A DNA stretch of 64,000 nucleotides from Hyphomicrobiales bacterium (GCA_900468285.1 UBTF01000001.1:186001-250000); one strand, 5' to 3'; shown: positions 27,729-37,029, counted from the stretch's first letter. Translations and numbers: made by a program. The notes: generated by a model not told the origin, from the sequence alone.

Positions 27729-29153
27729 ATGCCTATAGAAATTCTCATGCCCGCCCTTTCCCCGACCATGGAGGAAGGCAAGCTTTCCAAGTGGCTGAAG
27801 AAAGAGGGTGACAAGGTTACCTCCGGCGACGTGATCGCTGAAATCGAAACTGACAAGGCAACGATGGAAGTCGAAGCCGTCGATGAAGGCACGATTGGCA
27901 AGCTGCTGATCGAAGCCGGCACCGAAGGCGTCAAGGTCAACACTGCCATTGCCGTGCTGCTTCAGGAAGGCGAAAGCGCTGACGACATGTCGTCCTCTTC
28001 CGCAAGCAAGGAAGCGCCGAAGGCGGACGCTGCCAATTCCGGTTCTGACGCTGCTGGCGGCAAGACCCGCGAAGCCAGCGAAGAACCTTCCGCTTCCAAG
28101 GAAGCAGCCAAGGTTCCGGCTGCGCCGAAGATCGAAGTTGCTGCCGATCCTGATATTCCTGAGGGCACCGAGTTCGTGACGCAGACAGTGCGTGAAGCGC
28201 TGCGCGATGCGATGGCCGAAGAAATGCGCTCTGACGAAAACGTCTTCGTCATGGGTGAAGAAGTTGCTGAATACCAGGGCGCCTACAAGATCACTCAGGG
28301 CCTGCTGCAGGAATTCGGCGCCAAGCGCGTTATCGATACGCCTATCACCGAACATGGCTTTGCCGGTATCGGCGTCGGTGCGGCGATGACGGGTCTGCGC
28401 CCGATTGTTGAATTCATGACATTCAACTTCGCCATGCAGGCGATCGACCAGATCGTCAACTCTGCTGCCAAGACGCTCTACATGTCTGGTGGTCAGATGG
28501 GCGCGCCGATGGTGTTCCGTGGTCCTTCGGGCGCTGCTGCCCGCGTGGCCGCCCAGCACTCGCAGTGCTACGCCGCATGGTACAGCCATATTCCTGGCCT
28601 CAAGGTCATCATGCCCTACACGGCTGCTGATGCGAAGGGTCTCTTGAAGGCTGCTATCCGCGATCCGAACCCGATCATCTTCCTCGAAAACGAAATTCTG
28701 TATGGTCAGAGCTTCGAAGTTCCGAAGATGGACGATTTCGTTCTGCCGATCGGCAAGGCGCGCATTCATCGCAAGGGCAAGGATGCGACAATCGTTTCCT
28801 TCGGTATCGGCATGACCTACGCCGTCAAGGCTGTTGCCGAACTCGAAAAGCTCGGCATCGATGTCGAACTGATCGATCTGCGCACCATCCGTCCGATGGA
28901 TCTTCCGACGGTTATCGAATCCGTCAAGAAGACCGGTCGTCTGGTGACCGTGGAAGAAGGCTTCCCGCAGTCATCGGTCGGTGACTTCATTTCCAACAGC
29001 GTTCAGCGCGCTGCATTCGATTATCTCGATGCGCCGATCCTGACGATTGCTGGCAAGGACGTTCCGATGCCCTATGCTGCGAACCTCGAAAAGCTGGCTT
29101 TGCCGAACGTCGACGAAGTCGTTCAGGCGGTCAAAACCGTCTGCTACAAATAA
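27729..29153 (+). CDS. pdhB: Pyruvate dehydrogenase E1 component, beta subunit with lipoyl domain
   Basis: 474 aa. Residues 1-80 form a lipoyl domain with the modified lysine Lys43 in [16 protein letters not shown] Ser/Ala/Lys-rich linker covers about 85-140. The E1-beta transketolase-like domain follows from about 145 ([34 protein letters not shown]). The lipoyl domain on E1-beta is a feature of alphaproteobacterial complexes. Starts 18 nt after pdhA with a GGGAAGGGAG site. Confidence 0.97.
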   Translation: MPIEILMPALSPTMEEGKLSKWLKKEGDKVTSGDVIAEIETDKATMEVEAVDEGTIGKLLIEAGTEGVKVNTAIAVLLQEGESADDMSSSSASKEAPKADAANSGSDAAGGKTREASEEPSASKEAAKVPAAPKIEVAADPDIPEGTEFVTQTVREALRDAMAEEMRSDENVFVMGEEVAEYQGAYKITQGLLQEFGAKRVIDTPITEHGFAGIGVGAAMTGLRPIVEFMTFNFAMQAIDQIVNSAAKTLYMSGGQMGAPMVFRGPSGAAARVAAQHSQCYAAWYSHIPGLKVIMPYTAADAKGLLKAAIRDPNPIIFLENEILYGQSFEVPKMDDFVLPIGKARIHRKGKDATIVSFGIGMTYAVKAVAELEKLGIDVELIDLRTIRPMDLPTVIESVKKTGRLVTVEEGFPQSSVGDFISNSVQRAAFDYLDAPILTIAGKDVPMPYAANLEKLALPNVDEVVQAVKTVCYK

Positions 29154-29168
29154 GGGGAGGGCGTTTCG

Positions 29169-30560
29169 ATGCCTATCAACATTACCATGCCTGCCCTTTC
29201 GCCGACGATGGAAGAGGGCAATCTGGCCAAGTGGCTGGTCAAGGAAGGCGATAAGGTTGCTCCCGGCGATGTGATTGCCGAGATCGAGACCGACAAGGCG
29301 ACCATGGAAGTGGAAGCCGTGGACGAAGGCACCGTTGCAAAGCTCGTCGTTCCAGCCGGTACGGAAGCGGTCAAGGTCAATGCCCTGATCGCCATTCTGG
29401 CCGCTGAAGGCGAAGACGTAGCTGACGCCGCCAAGGGCGGCGATGCTGCGCCTGCAAAGGCAGAAGCCAAGGCAGAGGCTCCGAAGCAGGAAGCTGCCAA
29501 GGCCGAAGCGCCGAAGGAAGAGAAGGCGGAAGCTGCACCGGCAAAGGCTGACAAGCCCATCGCCGACCAGGGGCCAGCACCTTCGACTCCAGCGCCTGTC
29601 TCTAAATCCGGCGAGCGCATCTTTGCGTCTCCGCTGGCGCGCCGTCTGGCAAAGGATGCCGGCCTTGATCTCTCCGCCGTGTCTGGCTCCGGTCCGCATG
29701 GCCGTATCGTCAAGACCGACGTCGAAAAGGCGGCTGCCTCCGGCGGTGCAAAGGCTGCTCCTGCAGCTGCACAGTCCGCTGGTGCCGCCGCTCCGGCTCC
29801 TGCCAAGGGTGCATCCGACGAAAACATCCTCAAGCTGTTTGCGGAAGGTTCCTACGAGCTTCTGCCGCATGACGGCATGCGCAAGACCATTGCGTCGCGC
29901 CTGACGGAGTCCACGCAAACCGTTCCTTCCTATACGGTTTCGATGGAATGCGAACTCGATGCGATGCTCAAGCTGCGCGCCGAAATCAATGCATCGGCGC
30001 CGGTGAAGAAGACCGAAAAGGGCGAGGTTCCAGCCTTCAAGCTTTCCGTCAACGACTTCATCATCAAGGCAATGGCGCTTGCGCTGCGTGATGTTCCAAT
30101 GGCGAATGCCTCCTGGACGTCCACGGCCCGTGTTCTGCACAAGCACGCCGATGTCGGTGTTGCCGTGTCGATCCCGGACGGTTTGATCACGCCCATCGTC
30201 CGCAACGCCGAGACAAAGACGCTTTCCGCCATCTCCAACGAGGTCAAGGATCTTGCCAAGCGTGCGCGTGACAAGAAGCTGAAGCCGGAAGAATATCAGG
30301 GAGGCACGACATCGGTGTCCAACCTCGGCATGTTCGGCGTTTCTTCCTTCACCTCCATCGTCAACCTGCCACAGGCATCCATCGTTTCCATCGGCGCTGG
30401 CGTCGAGAAGCCGGTTGTCCGTGGCGGCAAGATTGAAGTGGGCACGGTCATGACAGCGACCTTCGCCTTCGACCACCGCGTCATCGACGGTGCGCTGGGT
30501 GCAGAACTTGCGTCTGCCTTCAAGCGCTACATCGAAAACCCGATGGGCATGTTGGTCTAA
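29169..30560 (+). CDS. pdhC: Pyruvate dehydrogenase E2, dihydrolipoamide acetyltransferase
   Basis: 463 aa. One lipoyl domain (1-80, Lys43), an Ala/Lys/Glu-rich linker, a peripheral subunit-binding domain near residues 150-190 (ASPLARRLAKDAGLDLSAV, GPHGRIVKTDV), a second Ala/Pro linker, and the catalytic domain with FDHRVIDGALGAEL near the C-terminus. The His and Asp of DHRxxDG are the active-site residues. It starts 15 nt after pdhB. Confidence 0.97.
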   Translation: MPINITMPALSPTMEEGNLAKWLVKEGDKVAPGDVIAEIETDKATMEVEAVDEGTVAKLVVPAGTEAVKVNALIAILAAEGEDVADAAKGGDAAPAKAEAKAEAPKQEAAKAEAPKEEKAEAAPAKADKPIADQGPAPSTPAPVSKSGERIFASPLARRLAKDAGLDLSAVSGSGPHGRIVKTDVEKAAASGGAKAAPAAAQSAGAAAPAPAKGASDENILKLFAEGSYELLPHDGMRKTIASRLTESTQTVPSYTVSMECELDAMLKLRAEINASAPVKKTEKGEVPAFKLSVNDFIIKAMALALRDVPMANASWTSTARVLHKHADVGVAVSIPDGLITPIVRNAETKTLSAISNEVKDLAKRARDKKLKPEEYQGGTTSVSNLGMFGVSSFTSIVNLPQASIVSIGAGVEKPVVRGGKIEVGTVMTATFAFDHRVIDGALGAELASAFKRYIENPMGMLV

Positions 30561-30568
30561 AAACCGGG

Positions 30569-30599
30569 GAGCCGAAAGCCGGATGACGGTTTTCGGCTC
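30569..30599. promoter_or_regulatory. 13-bp stem-loop between pdhC and the esterase gene
   Basis: GAGCCGAAAGCCG (30569-30581) pairs with CGGTTTTCGGCTC (30587-30599), with one G-T pair and a 5-nt loop. No T-run follows. It may reduce or process read-through from pdhC into the next gene rather than terminate fully. Confidence 0.6.
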
Positions 30600-30620
30600 G
30601 CTCCAATCGAGGAGTTGGAC

Positions 30621-31265
30621 GTGACGAAAACCGTTCTCTGCTATGGCGACAGTCTGACATGGGGTTTCGACGCCGAAAATCTTGGGCGTCATGCCTTTGA
30701 AGATCGCTGGCCCAGCGTTTTGCAAAAGGCGCTCGGTGCTGACGTCAATGTCATTGCCGAAGGGCTGAACGGTAGAACCACGGCTTACGACGACCATCTT
30801 TCCGATAGCGACCGCAATGGTGCGCGCATTCTGCCAACATTGCTGCACAGTCACGGCCCTCTTGATCTCGTCATCATCATGCTGGGCACCAATGACCTGA
30901 AACGCGGCATCGGCAGCGGCAATGCCATTGGTGCGGTGAAGGGTGTCGAGCGGCTCATCAATCTGGTGCGCAGCCACGTCTGGTCGTTCGACTGCGAACA
31001 GCCGGAAATTCTGATCGTCTCCGCACCGCATATTTGCGAAACCGGCAATGAGATGTTTGCGGCCATGTTCGCAGGCGCCATCGAGCAATCGCAGATGATG
31101 GGTTCGCTTTACCGCGATCTGGCGGATGAAAAGGGTTGCGGCTTTTTCGACGCCGCTTCCGTTGCGGTAACGACGCCCGTCGACGGCGTCCATCTGGATG
31201 CCGAAAATACACGTGCGATTGGTCGTGGGCTGGAGCCCGTCGTTCGCATGATGCTTGGAATTTAG
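30621..31265 (+). CDS. GDSL/SGNH-family esterase
   Basis: 214-aa SGNH hydrolase. GDSLTWGFD with the catalytic Ser is near residue 9, GTNDLKRG (block III Asn) near 93, and DGVHLD with catalytic Asp/His near 190. No signal peptide is seen, so it is likely cytoplasmic. GTG 30621 has GAGGAG 6 nt upstream and is preferred over a TTG at 30615. It sits between the E2 and E3 genes of pyruvate dehydrogenase; an arylesterase or thioesterase-like role is possible but not shown. Confidence 0.88.
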   Translation: MTKTVLCYGDSLTWGFDAENLGRHAFEDRWPSVLQKALGADVNVIAEGLNGRTTAYDDHLSDSDRNGARILPTLLHSHGPLDLVIIMLGTNDLKRGIGSGNAIGAVKGVERLINLVRSHVWSFDCEQPEILIVSAPHICETGNEMFAAMFAGAIEQSQMMGSLYRDLADEKGCGFFDAASVAVTTPVDGVHLDAENTRAIGRGLEPVVRMMLGI

Positions 31266-31385
31266 TGCGTCGGCACGGAAACCGGAAGCGGTTTCTGGAC
31301 AGCACGACGCGTCACGACATTAAGACAAATCGACTGAAGCGGCGGCATGGTTTCGCCCTCAAGAAGACAAAGGCAGGAAACAGAC

Positions 31386-32831
31386 ATGGCTCAGTCTTAT
31401 GACGTCATCATCATCGGTTCGGGTCCTGGCGGTTACGTCACTGCCATCCGCGCCGCCCAACTGGGCCTCAAGACGGCAATCGTGGAGCGCGAGCATCTGG
31501 GCGGTATCTGCCTGAACTGGGGCTGCATTCCCACCAAGGCGCTGCTGCGTTCTGCCGAAGTGCTTGATAATGCTCATCACGCCAAGAATTACGGCTTGAA
31601 GCTGGAAGGCACCATCACGCCTGACGTAAAGGAAGTCGTTGCCCGTTCGCGTGGCGTTTCCGCGCGCCTCAATGGCGGCGTCGCCTTCCTGATGAAGAAG
31701 AACAAGATCGACGTTATCTGGGGCGAGGCCAAGCTGACAAAGCCGAACGAAATCGTCGTCGGCAAGATTTCCAAACCAATCGTTCAGCCTCAAAACCCTG
31801 TTCCGAAGGGCGTTCTGGGCGAGGGCACCTATACGGCCAAGCACATCATCGTTGCGACCGGCGCACGTCCACGTGCACTGCCCGGCATCGAGCCGGATGG
31901 CAAGCTGATCTGGACCTATTTCGAAGCTATGAAGCCTGATTTCATGCCGAAATCCATCGTCGTCATGGGCTCTGGCGCCATCGGCATCGAGTTTGCCTCC
32001 TTCTACCGCTCCATGGGCGTGGATGTGACGGTCGTTGAACTCATGGCCAATGTCATGCCTGTCGAAGATGCCGAAATCTCGGCTTTCGCCCGCAAGCAGC
32101 TGGAAAAGCGCGGGCTGAAGATTATCACCGAAGCCAAGGTTTCCAAGGTCGAGAAGGGTTCGGACTCGATCACTGCCCATGTCGAGACCAAGGACGGAAA
32201 GGTTCAAAAGATTACCGCAGACCGCCTGATCTCGGCTGTCGGTGTACAGGGCAACATCGAAAATCTTGGTCTGGAAGCGCTGGGCGTCAAGACGGACCGC
32301 GGCTGCGTGGTCATTGACGGCTACGGCAAGACCAATGTTCCCGGCCTTTACGCCATTGGCGATGTCGCTGGCCCACCAATGCTGGCTCATAAGGCCGAGC
32401 ATGAAGGCGTGATCTGCATCGAGAAGATTGCCGGTCTGCCGAATGTTCACCCCATGGACAAGCTGAAGATTCCCGGCTGCACCTACTGCAACCCGCAGGT
32501 CGCCTCGGTCGGCCTGACGGAAGCCAAGGCGAAGGAGCAGGGCCGTGAAATCCGCGTTGGCCGTTATTCCTTCGCTGCCAACGGCAAGGCGATTGCGCTC
32601 GGTGAAGATCAGGGCATGGTCAAGACCATCTTCGACAAGAAGACTGGCGAGCTGATCGGCGCGCATATGGTGGGTGCGGAAGTTACCGAACTCATTCAGG
32701 GATTCGTGGTTGCCATGAACCTTGAGACGACCGAAGAAGAGCTGATGCACACGATCTTCCCGCATCCGACGTTGTCTGAAATGATGAAGGAAAGCGTGCT
32801 GGACGCCTATGGCCGCGTGCTGAACGCATAA
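31386..32831 (+). CDS. lpdA: Dihydrolipoamide dehydrogenase (E3)
   Basis: 481-aa FAD enzyme that reoxidises dihydrolipoamide and makes NADH. The N-terminal FAD motif GSGPGGYVTAIRA, the redox disulfide in GGICLNWGCIPTKA, the NAD motif GSGAIGIEFASFY, and a C-terminal dimer domain with HPTLSEM (catalytic His region) are all present. AGGAAACAG precedes ATG 31386. It belongs functionally to pdhABC upstream. Its leader (31267-31310) contains nested inverted repeats. Confidence 0.96.
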   Translation: MAQSYDVIIIGSGPGGYVTAIRAAQLGLKTAIVEREHLGGICLNWGCIPTKALLRSAEVLDNAHHAKNYGLKLEGTITPDVKEVVARSRGVSARLNGGVAFLMKKNKIDVIWGEAKLTKPNEIVVGKISKPIVQPQNPVPKGVLGEGTYTAKHIIVATGARPRALPGIEPDGKLIWTYFEAMKPDFMPKSIVVMGSGAIGIEFASFYRSMGVDVTVVELMANVMPVEDAEISAFARKQLEKRGLKIITEAKVSKVEKGSDSITAHVETKDGKVQKITADRLISAVGVQGNIENLGLEALGVKTDRGCVVIDGYGKTNVPGLYAIGDVAGPPMLAHKAEHEGVICIEKIAGLPNVHPMDKLKIPGCTYCNPQVASVGLTEAKAKEQGREIRVGRYSFAANGKAIALGEDQGMVKTIFDKKTGELIGAHMVGAEVTELIQGFVVAMNLETTEEELMHTIFPHPTLSEMMKESVLDAYGRVLNA

Positions 32832-32842
32832 CAGCCTGGCCG

Positions 32843-32871
32843 TACCCGGCATTGCCTTGCAAGGCCGGGTA
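32843..32871 (+). terminator. Hairpin after lpdA
   Basis: TACCCGGC (32843-32850) pairs with GCCGGGTA (32864-32871) over a 13-nt loop. It lacks a T-run, so it may be a processing or weak termination site before the next small gene. Confidence 0.4.
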
Positions 32872-32910
32872 CACCATATGTCGTCCAATGTCGGTTGACG
32901 GAGTTTGAAG

Positions 32911-33159
32911 ATGGAAAGTGTAGGCTGGATAGCGGCAATATTCATCGGTGGTCTGGCCGGTTGGCTCGCAGGCAAGCTCATGGATATGCGCTTTGGCATT
33001 TTCATGAATATCGTTTTGGGTATCGTCGGTTCGGTCGTGGCGGTTGCCGTGTTGCGGACGTTCGACGTGTTCGTTCAGGATAGCCGCCTTGGCTATTTCG
33101 TCACATCTTTCCTGGGCGCAAGCCTTCTGTTATTTCTGGCAAAGCTGGTAAGGCGTTAG
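32911..33159 (+). CDS. GlsB/YeaQ/YmgE family small membrane protein
   Basis: 82-aa protein with three hydrophobic segments: IAAIFIGGLAGWLAGKLM, IFMNIVLGIVGSVVAVAVL and YFVTSFLGASLLLFLAKLV. The GLAGWLAG and NIVLGIVG glycine patterns are those of the transglycosylase-associated/YeaQ family, linked to stress in some species. ATG 32911 has GGAG about 7 nt upstream. It lies between lpdA and lipA in the same direction; any tie to lipoate metabolism is only positional. Confidence 0.85.
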   Translation: MESVGWIAAIFIGGLAGWLAGKLMDMRFGIFMNIVLGIVGSVVAVAVLRTFDVFVQDSRLGYFVTSFLGASLLLFLAKLVRR

Positions 33160-33189
33160 ACCGTATCGTTACGGTGGAAGCAGGTTTCT

Positions 33190-34161
33190 ATGGTCACTAT
33201 TCTCGACAGGACAGCACTGGACGAAAAGCGTATCCGTCACCCGGAGAAGGCGCATCGTCCAGACACGGAAGTCATGCGCAAGCCGGAATGGATTCGCGTG
33301 AAGGCGCCGACGTCCAAGGGCTACCATGAAACGCGCGAGCTGGTTCGTTCCCACAAGCTGGTCACGGTGTGCGAGGAAGCGGGCTGTCCAAATATCGGCG
33401 AGTGCTGGGAAAAGAAGCACGCCACCTTCATGATCATGGGCGAAATCTGCACCCGCGCCTGCGCCTTCTGCAACGTCTCGACCGGCAAGCCGAATGCGCT
33501 CGATATGCTGGAGCCTGAAAATGTCGCCAAGGCCGTCAAGCAGATGGGCCTGAGCCACGTTGTCATTACCTCCGTTGACCGCGACGACCTGGAAGACGGC
33601 GGTGCGGAGCATTTCGAGAAGGTGATCTGGGCTATTCGTGCCGCTTCACCCAACACCACGATTGAAATTCTGACGCCTGACTTCCTGAAGAAGCCCGGCG
33701 CACTGGAGCGTGTCGTTGCTGCAAAGCCTGACGTGTTCAACCACAATATGGAAACCGTTCCAGGCAACTATCTGACCGTTCGCCCCGGCGCGCGCTACTT
33801 CCATTCCGTGCGTCTGCTGCAGCGCGTGAAGGAACTGGACCCGACAATGTTCACCAAGTCGGGCATCATGGTTGGCCTCGGTGAAGAGCGCAACGAAGTG
33901 CTGCAGTTGATGGATGACCTGCGCACAGCAGATGTCGACTTCCTGACCATCGGCCAGTATCTGCAGCCGACGCGCAAGCACCACAAGGTCGAGAAATTCG
34001 TCACGCCTGAGGAATTCAAATCCTACGAGACGATTGCCTATACCAAGGGCTTTCTGATGGTTTCGTCCAGCCCGTTGACGCGTTCTTCGCACCATGCCGG
34101 CGATGACTTCGAACGGCTGCGTGCCAACCGCGAGAGAAAGCTTCTGGCTGCGGCTGAGTAA
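33190..34161 (+). CDS. lipA: Lipoyl synthase
   Basis: Radical SAM enzyme, 323 aa, that inserts two sulfurs into octanoyl groups on lipoyl domains. The auxiliary cluster cysteines lie in [14 protein letters not shown] and the radical SAM CxxxCxxC in CTRACAFC near residues 87-94. The conserved C-terminal [11 protein letters not shown], whose Ser binds the auxiliary cluster, is present. Its products are needed by PdhB, PdhC and GcvH in this window. A REP-like element follows. Confidence 0.97.
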   Translation: MVTILDRTALDEKRIRHPEKAHRPDTEVMRKPEWIRVKAPTSKGYHETRELVRSHKLVTVCEEAGCPNIGECWEKKHATFMIMGEICTRACAFCNVSTGKPNALDMLEPENVAKAVKQMGLSHVVITSVDRDDLEDGGAEHFEKVIWAIRAASPNTTIEILTPDFLKKPGALERVVAAKPDVFNHNMETVPGNYLTVRPGARYFHSVRLLQRVKELDPTMFTKSGIMVGLGEERNEVLQLMDDLRTADVDFLTIGQYLQPTRKHHKVEKFVTPEEFKSYETIAYTKGFLMVSSSPLTRSSHHAGDDFERLRANRERKLLAAAE

Positions 34162-34174
34162 GGTTTTTTCCTCC

Positions 34175-34284
34175 GTCATGCCGGCCTTGAGCCAGTATGC
34201 AGTCGCGCCACGTCTGCGGCGCGACTAAGTCTTTTGACCTGACAGACGTCCGGTCACTGGACCCCGCATCAAGTGCGGGGTGAC
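34175..34284. repeat. REP/RIME-like palindromic element
   Basis: Two inverted outer arms (GTCATGCCGGCCTTGAGC at 34175, and CCCGCATCAAGTGCGGGGTG ending near 34282) have the CTTGA core and GTCA/TGAC ends common in rhizobial intergenic palindromes. They enclose a perfect 9-bp stem, AGTCGCGCC (34201-34209) with GGCGCGACT (34218-34226). It lies between convergent lipA and the permease gene, and could also stop transcription. Confidence 0.65.
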
Positions 34285-34297
34285 GTAGCCAAGGAAA

Positions 34298-35230
34298 TCA
34301 CCCATTTGCCTTGGGCGGCCGGTGCGCCCGCATACATAGCAACACACTCACCACAACAGACACAATCGCTGCACTCTCGATCAGCGTCGGTCCGCGCTGC
34401 TCCCAGATGAAGCCGTAGAGCAGGGCGAACAGCGTTTCGAACAGGATCATCTGCCCGACCATGGTCAACGGCAGCAGGCGGCTCATCCGGTTCCAGAGCG
34501 CATTGCCGAGGATGGATGCGGTGATGCCGAGGCCGATGGCGACGGAGGTGAATTGCAGCCAGTCCGCGCCGCTGTGAATATCTGTGCTGAAGCCGAAGGC
34601 GGGGATGGCGAGCAGCAGGGCGAGGCCACCGGTCACGACGCCGGTCATCAGGTTCCATTCGTCGGCGCTGACATCATGCAGCCGCGTCAGCCAGCGGGCA
34701 TTGCCGACTGCAAAGGCTGTCCAGGAGGCGAGCGCCCCAAGCGCGCAGGCAAGGCCGACAATGCGCGTCAGATCGAACGCGCCTTGGCCCTGCGAGAGCG
34801 ACTGCCAGGAAATGCCAAAAATGCCGATGGCTCCGAATAGAAGAGAGGGCCAAAGCCGTTTGAGCGAGACTGCGCCATGGTCGCGGCTGCCGATAATGGT
34901 AACCGCCACGGGCAGAAATCCGATGATGATGGAGGTGAAGGCGACGCCGCTCAGTTGCACCGCCGTCGAAATCAGGACGTAATAAACGATATTTCCGATG
35001 AGGCTGAGCCACCCCAGAGCGATCCATTCGGCTTTGCCAAAGCGCGATGCGACACGCCGGAACTTCGGGCCGATCAGGATGAGCGCGAAGAGGCCGTAAG
35101 TCAGGTACCGCGCGGTTGAGAGCTGCAAGGGCGTAAAACCGTCTGGGATCAGCTTTGGAGCCAGAAAAATCCCGCCCCAGAGCGCGCCCGCCAGCATTCC
35201 GTAAAATACGCCCAGTCCTGTCTTGTTCAT
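34298..35230 (-). CDS. EamA/DMT-family transporter
   Basis: 310-aa inner-membrane protein with about ten hydrophobic helices in two EamA halves. MLAGALWGGIFLAPKLIPDG and the repeat in the second half support the drug/metabolite transporter superfamily. The substrate is unknown. The AraC-type gene 62 nt upstream on the same strand probably regulates it, so the pair forms a likely small efflux unit. Confidence 0.88.
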   Translation of the reverse strand: MNKTGLGVFYGMLAGALWGGIFLAPKLIPDGFTPLQLSTARYLTYGLFALILIGPKFRRVASRFGKAEWIALGWLSLIGNIVYYVLISTAVQLSGVAFTSIIIGFLPVAVTIIGSRDHGAVSLKRLWPSLLFGAIGIFGISWQSLSQGQGAFDLTRIVGLACALGALASWTAFAVGNARWLTRLHDVSADEWNLMTGVVTGGLALLLAIPAFGFSTDIHSGADWLQFTSVAIGLGITASILGNALWNRMSRLLPLTMVGQMILFETLFALLYGFIWEQRGPTLIESAAIVSVVVSVLLCMRAHRPPKANG

Positions 35231-35292
35231 GTCATGTCCATTCGTTGCCCGGCGTTATCTGCCATGGCGGGGATGGGCTGTCTTGACATAAA

Positions 35293-36033
35293 CTACTGCG
35301 GTCGTTGCGAAAACGCGCGACGATAGGCGGCGGGCGTAATGCCCATGGCATTTTTCATGGCGCGGGTCAGCGCGGTCTGATCGGAAAAGCCTGACCTGTC
35401 TGCAATCTCTGCGATGGGCAAAGGCGAGTTTGAAAGAAGTCTGCAGATCTTTTCCATACGTAGATTGGCGAGCCAAAGATGCGGCGTTTCATCGAACTGG
35501 TCGCGGAAAACTGTCTGCAAGCGGCTAAGGCTGACGCCGACATGATCTGCCATGCGTTCGATGCTCCACGGCATGAAGGGATCGATTTCGATCATCGCCC
35601 TCAGCGAACAAAGCCGCGTGAGCGTGTCGGTTTTGCCGTCCGCCAGGCTTTCGATAAGGATTGGCGCCCAAACATTGCCGGATGTCTCGTACTGCTCACC
35701 TTTTTGAAGGACATCAGCCATATGCCGTGAAAGCATGGCAGTACGCTGTCCGATCTCGAAAAAAGGGCTCGAAGAGAATTTGTCCAGAAGCTGTGCTGAG
35801 ATGGTCCGTTCATCGATATCGAGAATGAGCGAACGGTTGAAGCCGCTCGAACTCAGCTCATGTGATGTCTGCCTGTAAATGAGAGTGCCAATAGAGCGCG
35901 AAAGGACGCTCTGGCGGCCGCCGACGTCTATTTCAAATGTCCCGGCAACGGGCAGGACGATCTGCACAAAGGGGTGGCTTTCATCCGGCGGATTGCCGCG
36001 ATAGGAGCGCAGGTGGACGGACGCATCGTGCAT
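35293..36033 (-). CDS. AraC family transcriptional regulator
   Basis: 246 aa. The N-terminal 130 residues look like a cupin-type ligand domain (ESHPFVQIVLPVAGTFEIDV, then GGRQSVLSRSIGTLIY). The C-terminal double HTH includes MADHVGVSLSRLQTVFRDQF and IAEIADRSGFSDQTALTRAM, followed by GITPAAYRRAF, which is the AraC signature. It lies upstream of the EamA permease in the same direction. The inducer is unknown. Confidence 0.9.
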   Translation of the reverse strand: MHDASVHLRSYRGNPPDESHPFVQIVLPVAGTFEIDVGGRQSVLSRSIGTLIYRQTSHELSSSGFNRSLILDIDERTISAQLLDKFSSSPFFEIGQRTAMLSRHMADVLQKGEQYETSGNVWAPILIESLADGKTDTLTRLCSLRAMIEIDPFMPWSIERMADHVGVSLSRLQTVFRDQFDETPHLWLANLRMEKICRLLSNSPLPIAEIADRSGFSDQTALTRAMKNAMGITPAAYRRAFSQRPQ

Positions 36034-36129
36034 TCGTTATTCCTCCCAGGCCCGAATGAAAGATGGCCGCGATGCGGCCACGCTTTCCTTAATGATTTCA
36101 TGCCGTCGCCAAAAGCGCCAGCCGGAATC

Positions 36130-36312
36130 TCAGGCTTCTGCTTCCTGCTTTACCGTCGACTCGCCGCGCTTGCGTTTGCGCAAAACTGGCTTGTTCTCAC
36201 GCGCCTCGCACTTTGCTACGTCTATGAGGTATGCCAATACCGGCATACTGTTCATGGATGCGAGCTGCTTTGCGGATTCGAGAAGGTTGATGATATTGGA
36301 AAAGTCGTCCAT
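36130..36312 (-). CDS. Small conserved-looking protein of unknown function
   Basis: 60 aa from ATG 36312 (or 65 from ATG 36327). It starts with a predicted amphipathic helical region (DFSNIINLLESAKQLASMNS, then PVLAYLIDVA) and ends in a very basic tail (RKRKRGES). I do not recognise a family with certainty. The ribosome site is weak. It is divergent from the P-loop gene, with a large inverted repeat between them that might control both. Confidence 0.5.
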   Translation of the reverse strand: MDDFSNIINLLESAKQLASMNSMPVLAYLIDVAKCEARENKPVLRKRKRGESTVKQEAEA

Positions 36313-36405
36313 CTTGTCACTCTGCATGGCGCTGTGGCCTGGTTGTTCGGTTGCATCGCGCGGCTGCAATCAATCTTGCGTCTAGATAGCAACCGCCCCA
36401 ATAAG

Positions 36406-36441
36406 GTTGCAATAGTCAATTTCTAGAAACTGCTATGCAAC
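36406..36441. promoter_or_regulatory. 36-bp imperfect inverted repeat before the P-loop gene
   Basis: The outer arms GTTGC (36406) and GCAAC (ending 36441), the inner arms ATAG/CTAT, and a perfect 10-bp centre TTTCTAGAAA (36420-36429) form a near-complete dyad. A third copy of the arm, as GATAGCAACC, lies at about 36385-36394. It ends 9 nt before the ATG of the P-loop gene and touches its GGAGG ribosome site, so it could be a repressor operator or an RNA hairpin that limits translation. Confidence 0.55.
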
Positions 36442-36450
36442 GGAGGCGGG

Positions 36451-37020
36451 ATGCTGGAAATCGACACCATCGAAGAAGCTGCGGGCCGTGTTGCAAGCGC
36501 ATCGCGCATCATGGTTGTCGGCTCGTCCGGCGCGGGGAAATCGACACTTTCGCGTTACATCGCAGCACACCGAGATCTCGACTACGTCTCAATCGACCGT
36601 GATGTGCGCTGGATTTCAGGCTGGGCGCAAAGAGGCAGGGATGAACAGCACCGCATTCTCCAAGATATTGTGTCTCGCGATCGCTGGGTGCTGGATGGAT
36701 CCAATCCATCTACCTTCGAGATGCGGCTTCCACGCACGCAGCTGGTCATCTGGATGCGTCTTCCGCGCATTTCCTGCATGATGGGTGTCGCAAAGCGGGT
36801 TGCCAGACATTACGGAACGGTGCGACCCGAAATGGCCGATGGCTGCAGGGAAAAACTTCCCGATATGGAGTTCCTTGACTACATCTGGCATTTCGAGAAG
36901 CGCCACGCCCCTGTCTTCATCCGCAATTTTGATCGTTACGGCCCCGAAGTGCCGATATTTCAGGTGAAATCCAGAGCTCAGGCCCGTGCGCTTCTTGATC
37001 TTATTGGCGCAGCACATTAA
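36451..37020 (+). CDS. P-loop nucleotide-binding protein (adenylate kinase/FlaR-like)
   Basis: 189 aa. The Walker A motif GSSGAGKS is at about residues 24-31. A DRDVRWISGWAQRGRDEQ region and WVLDGSNPSTFEMRLP follow, typical of the kinase-like AAA/FlaR 'topology modulation' proteins, where W-x-x-DG is conserved. The true substrate of such proteins is not established. GGAGGCGGG lies just before the ATG. The gene sits in a block that interrupts the usual lipA-ratA neighbourhood, though its stop is only 9 nt from the COQ10-like gene. Confidence 0.75.
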   Translation: MLEIDTIEEAAGRVASASRIMVVGSSGAGKSTLSRYIAAHRDLDYVSIDRDVRWISGWAQRGRDEQHRILQDIVSRDRWVLDGSNPSTFEMRLPRTQLVIWMRLPRISCMMGVAKRVARHYGTVRPEMADGCREKLPDMEFLDYIWHFEKRHAPVFIRNFDRYGPEVPIFQVKSRAQARALLDLIGAAH

Positions 37021-37029
37021 CTGCGCGTC

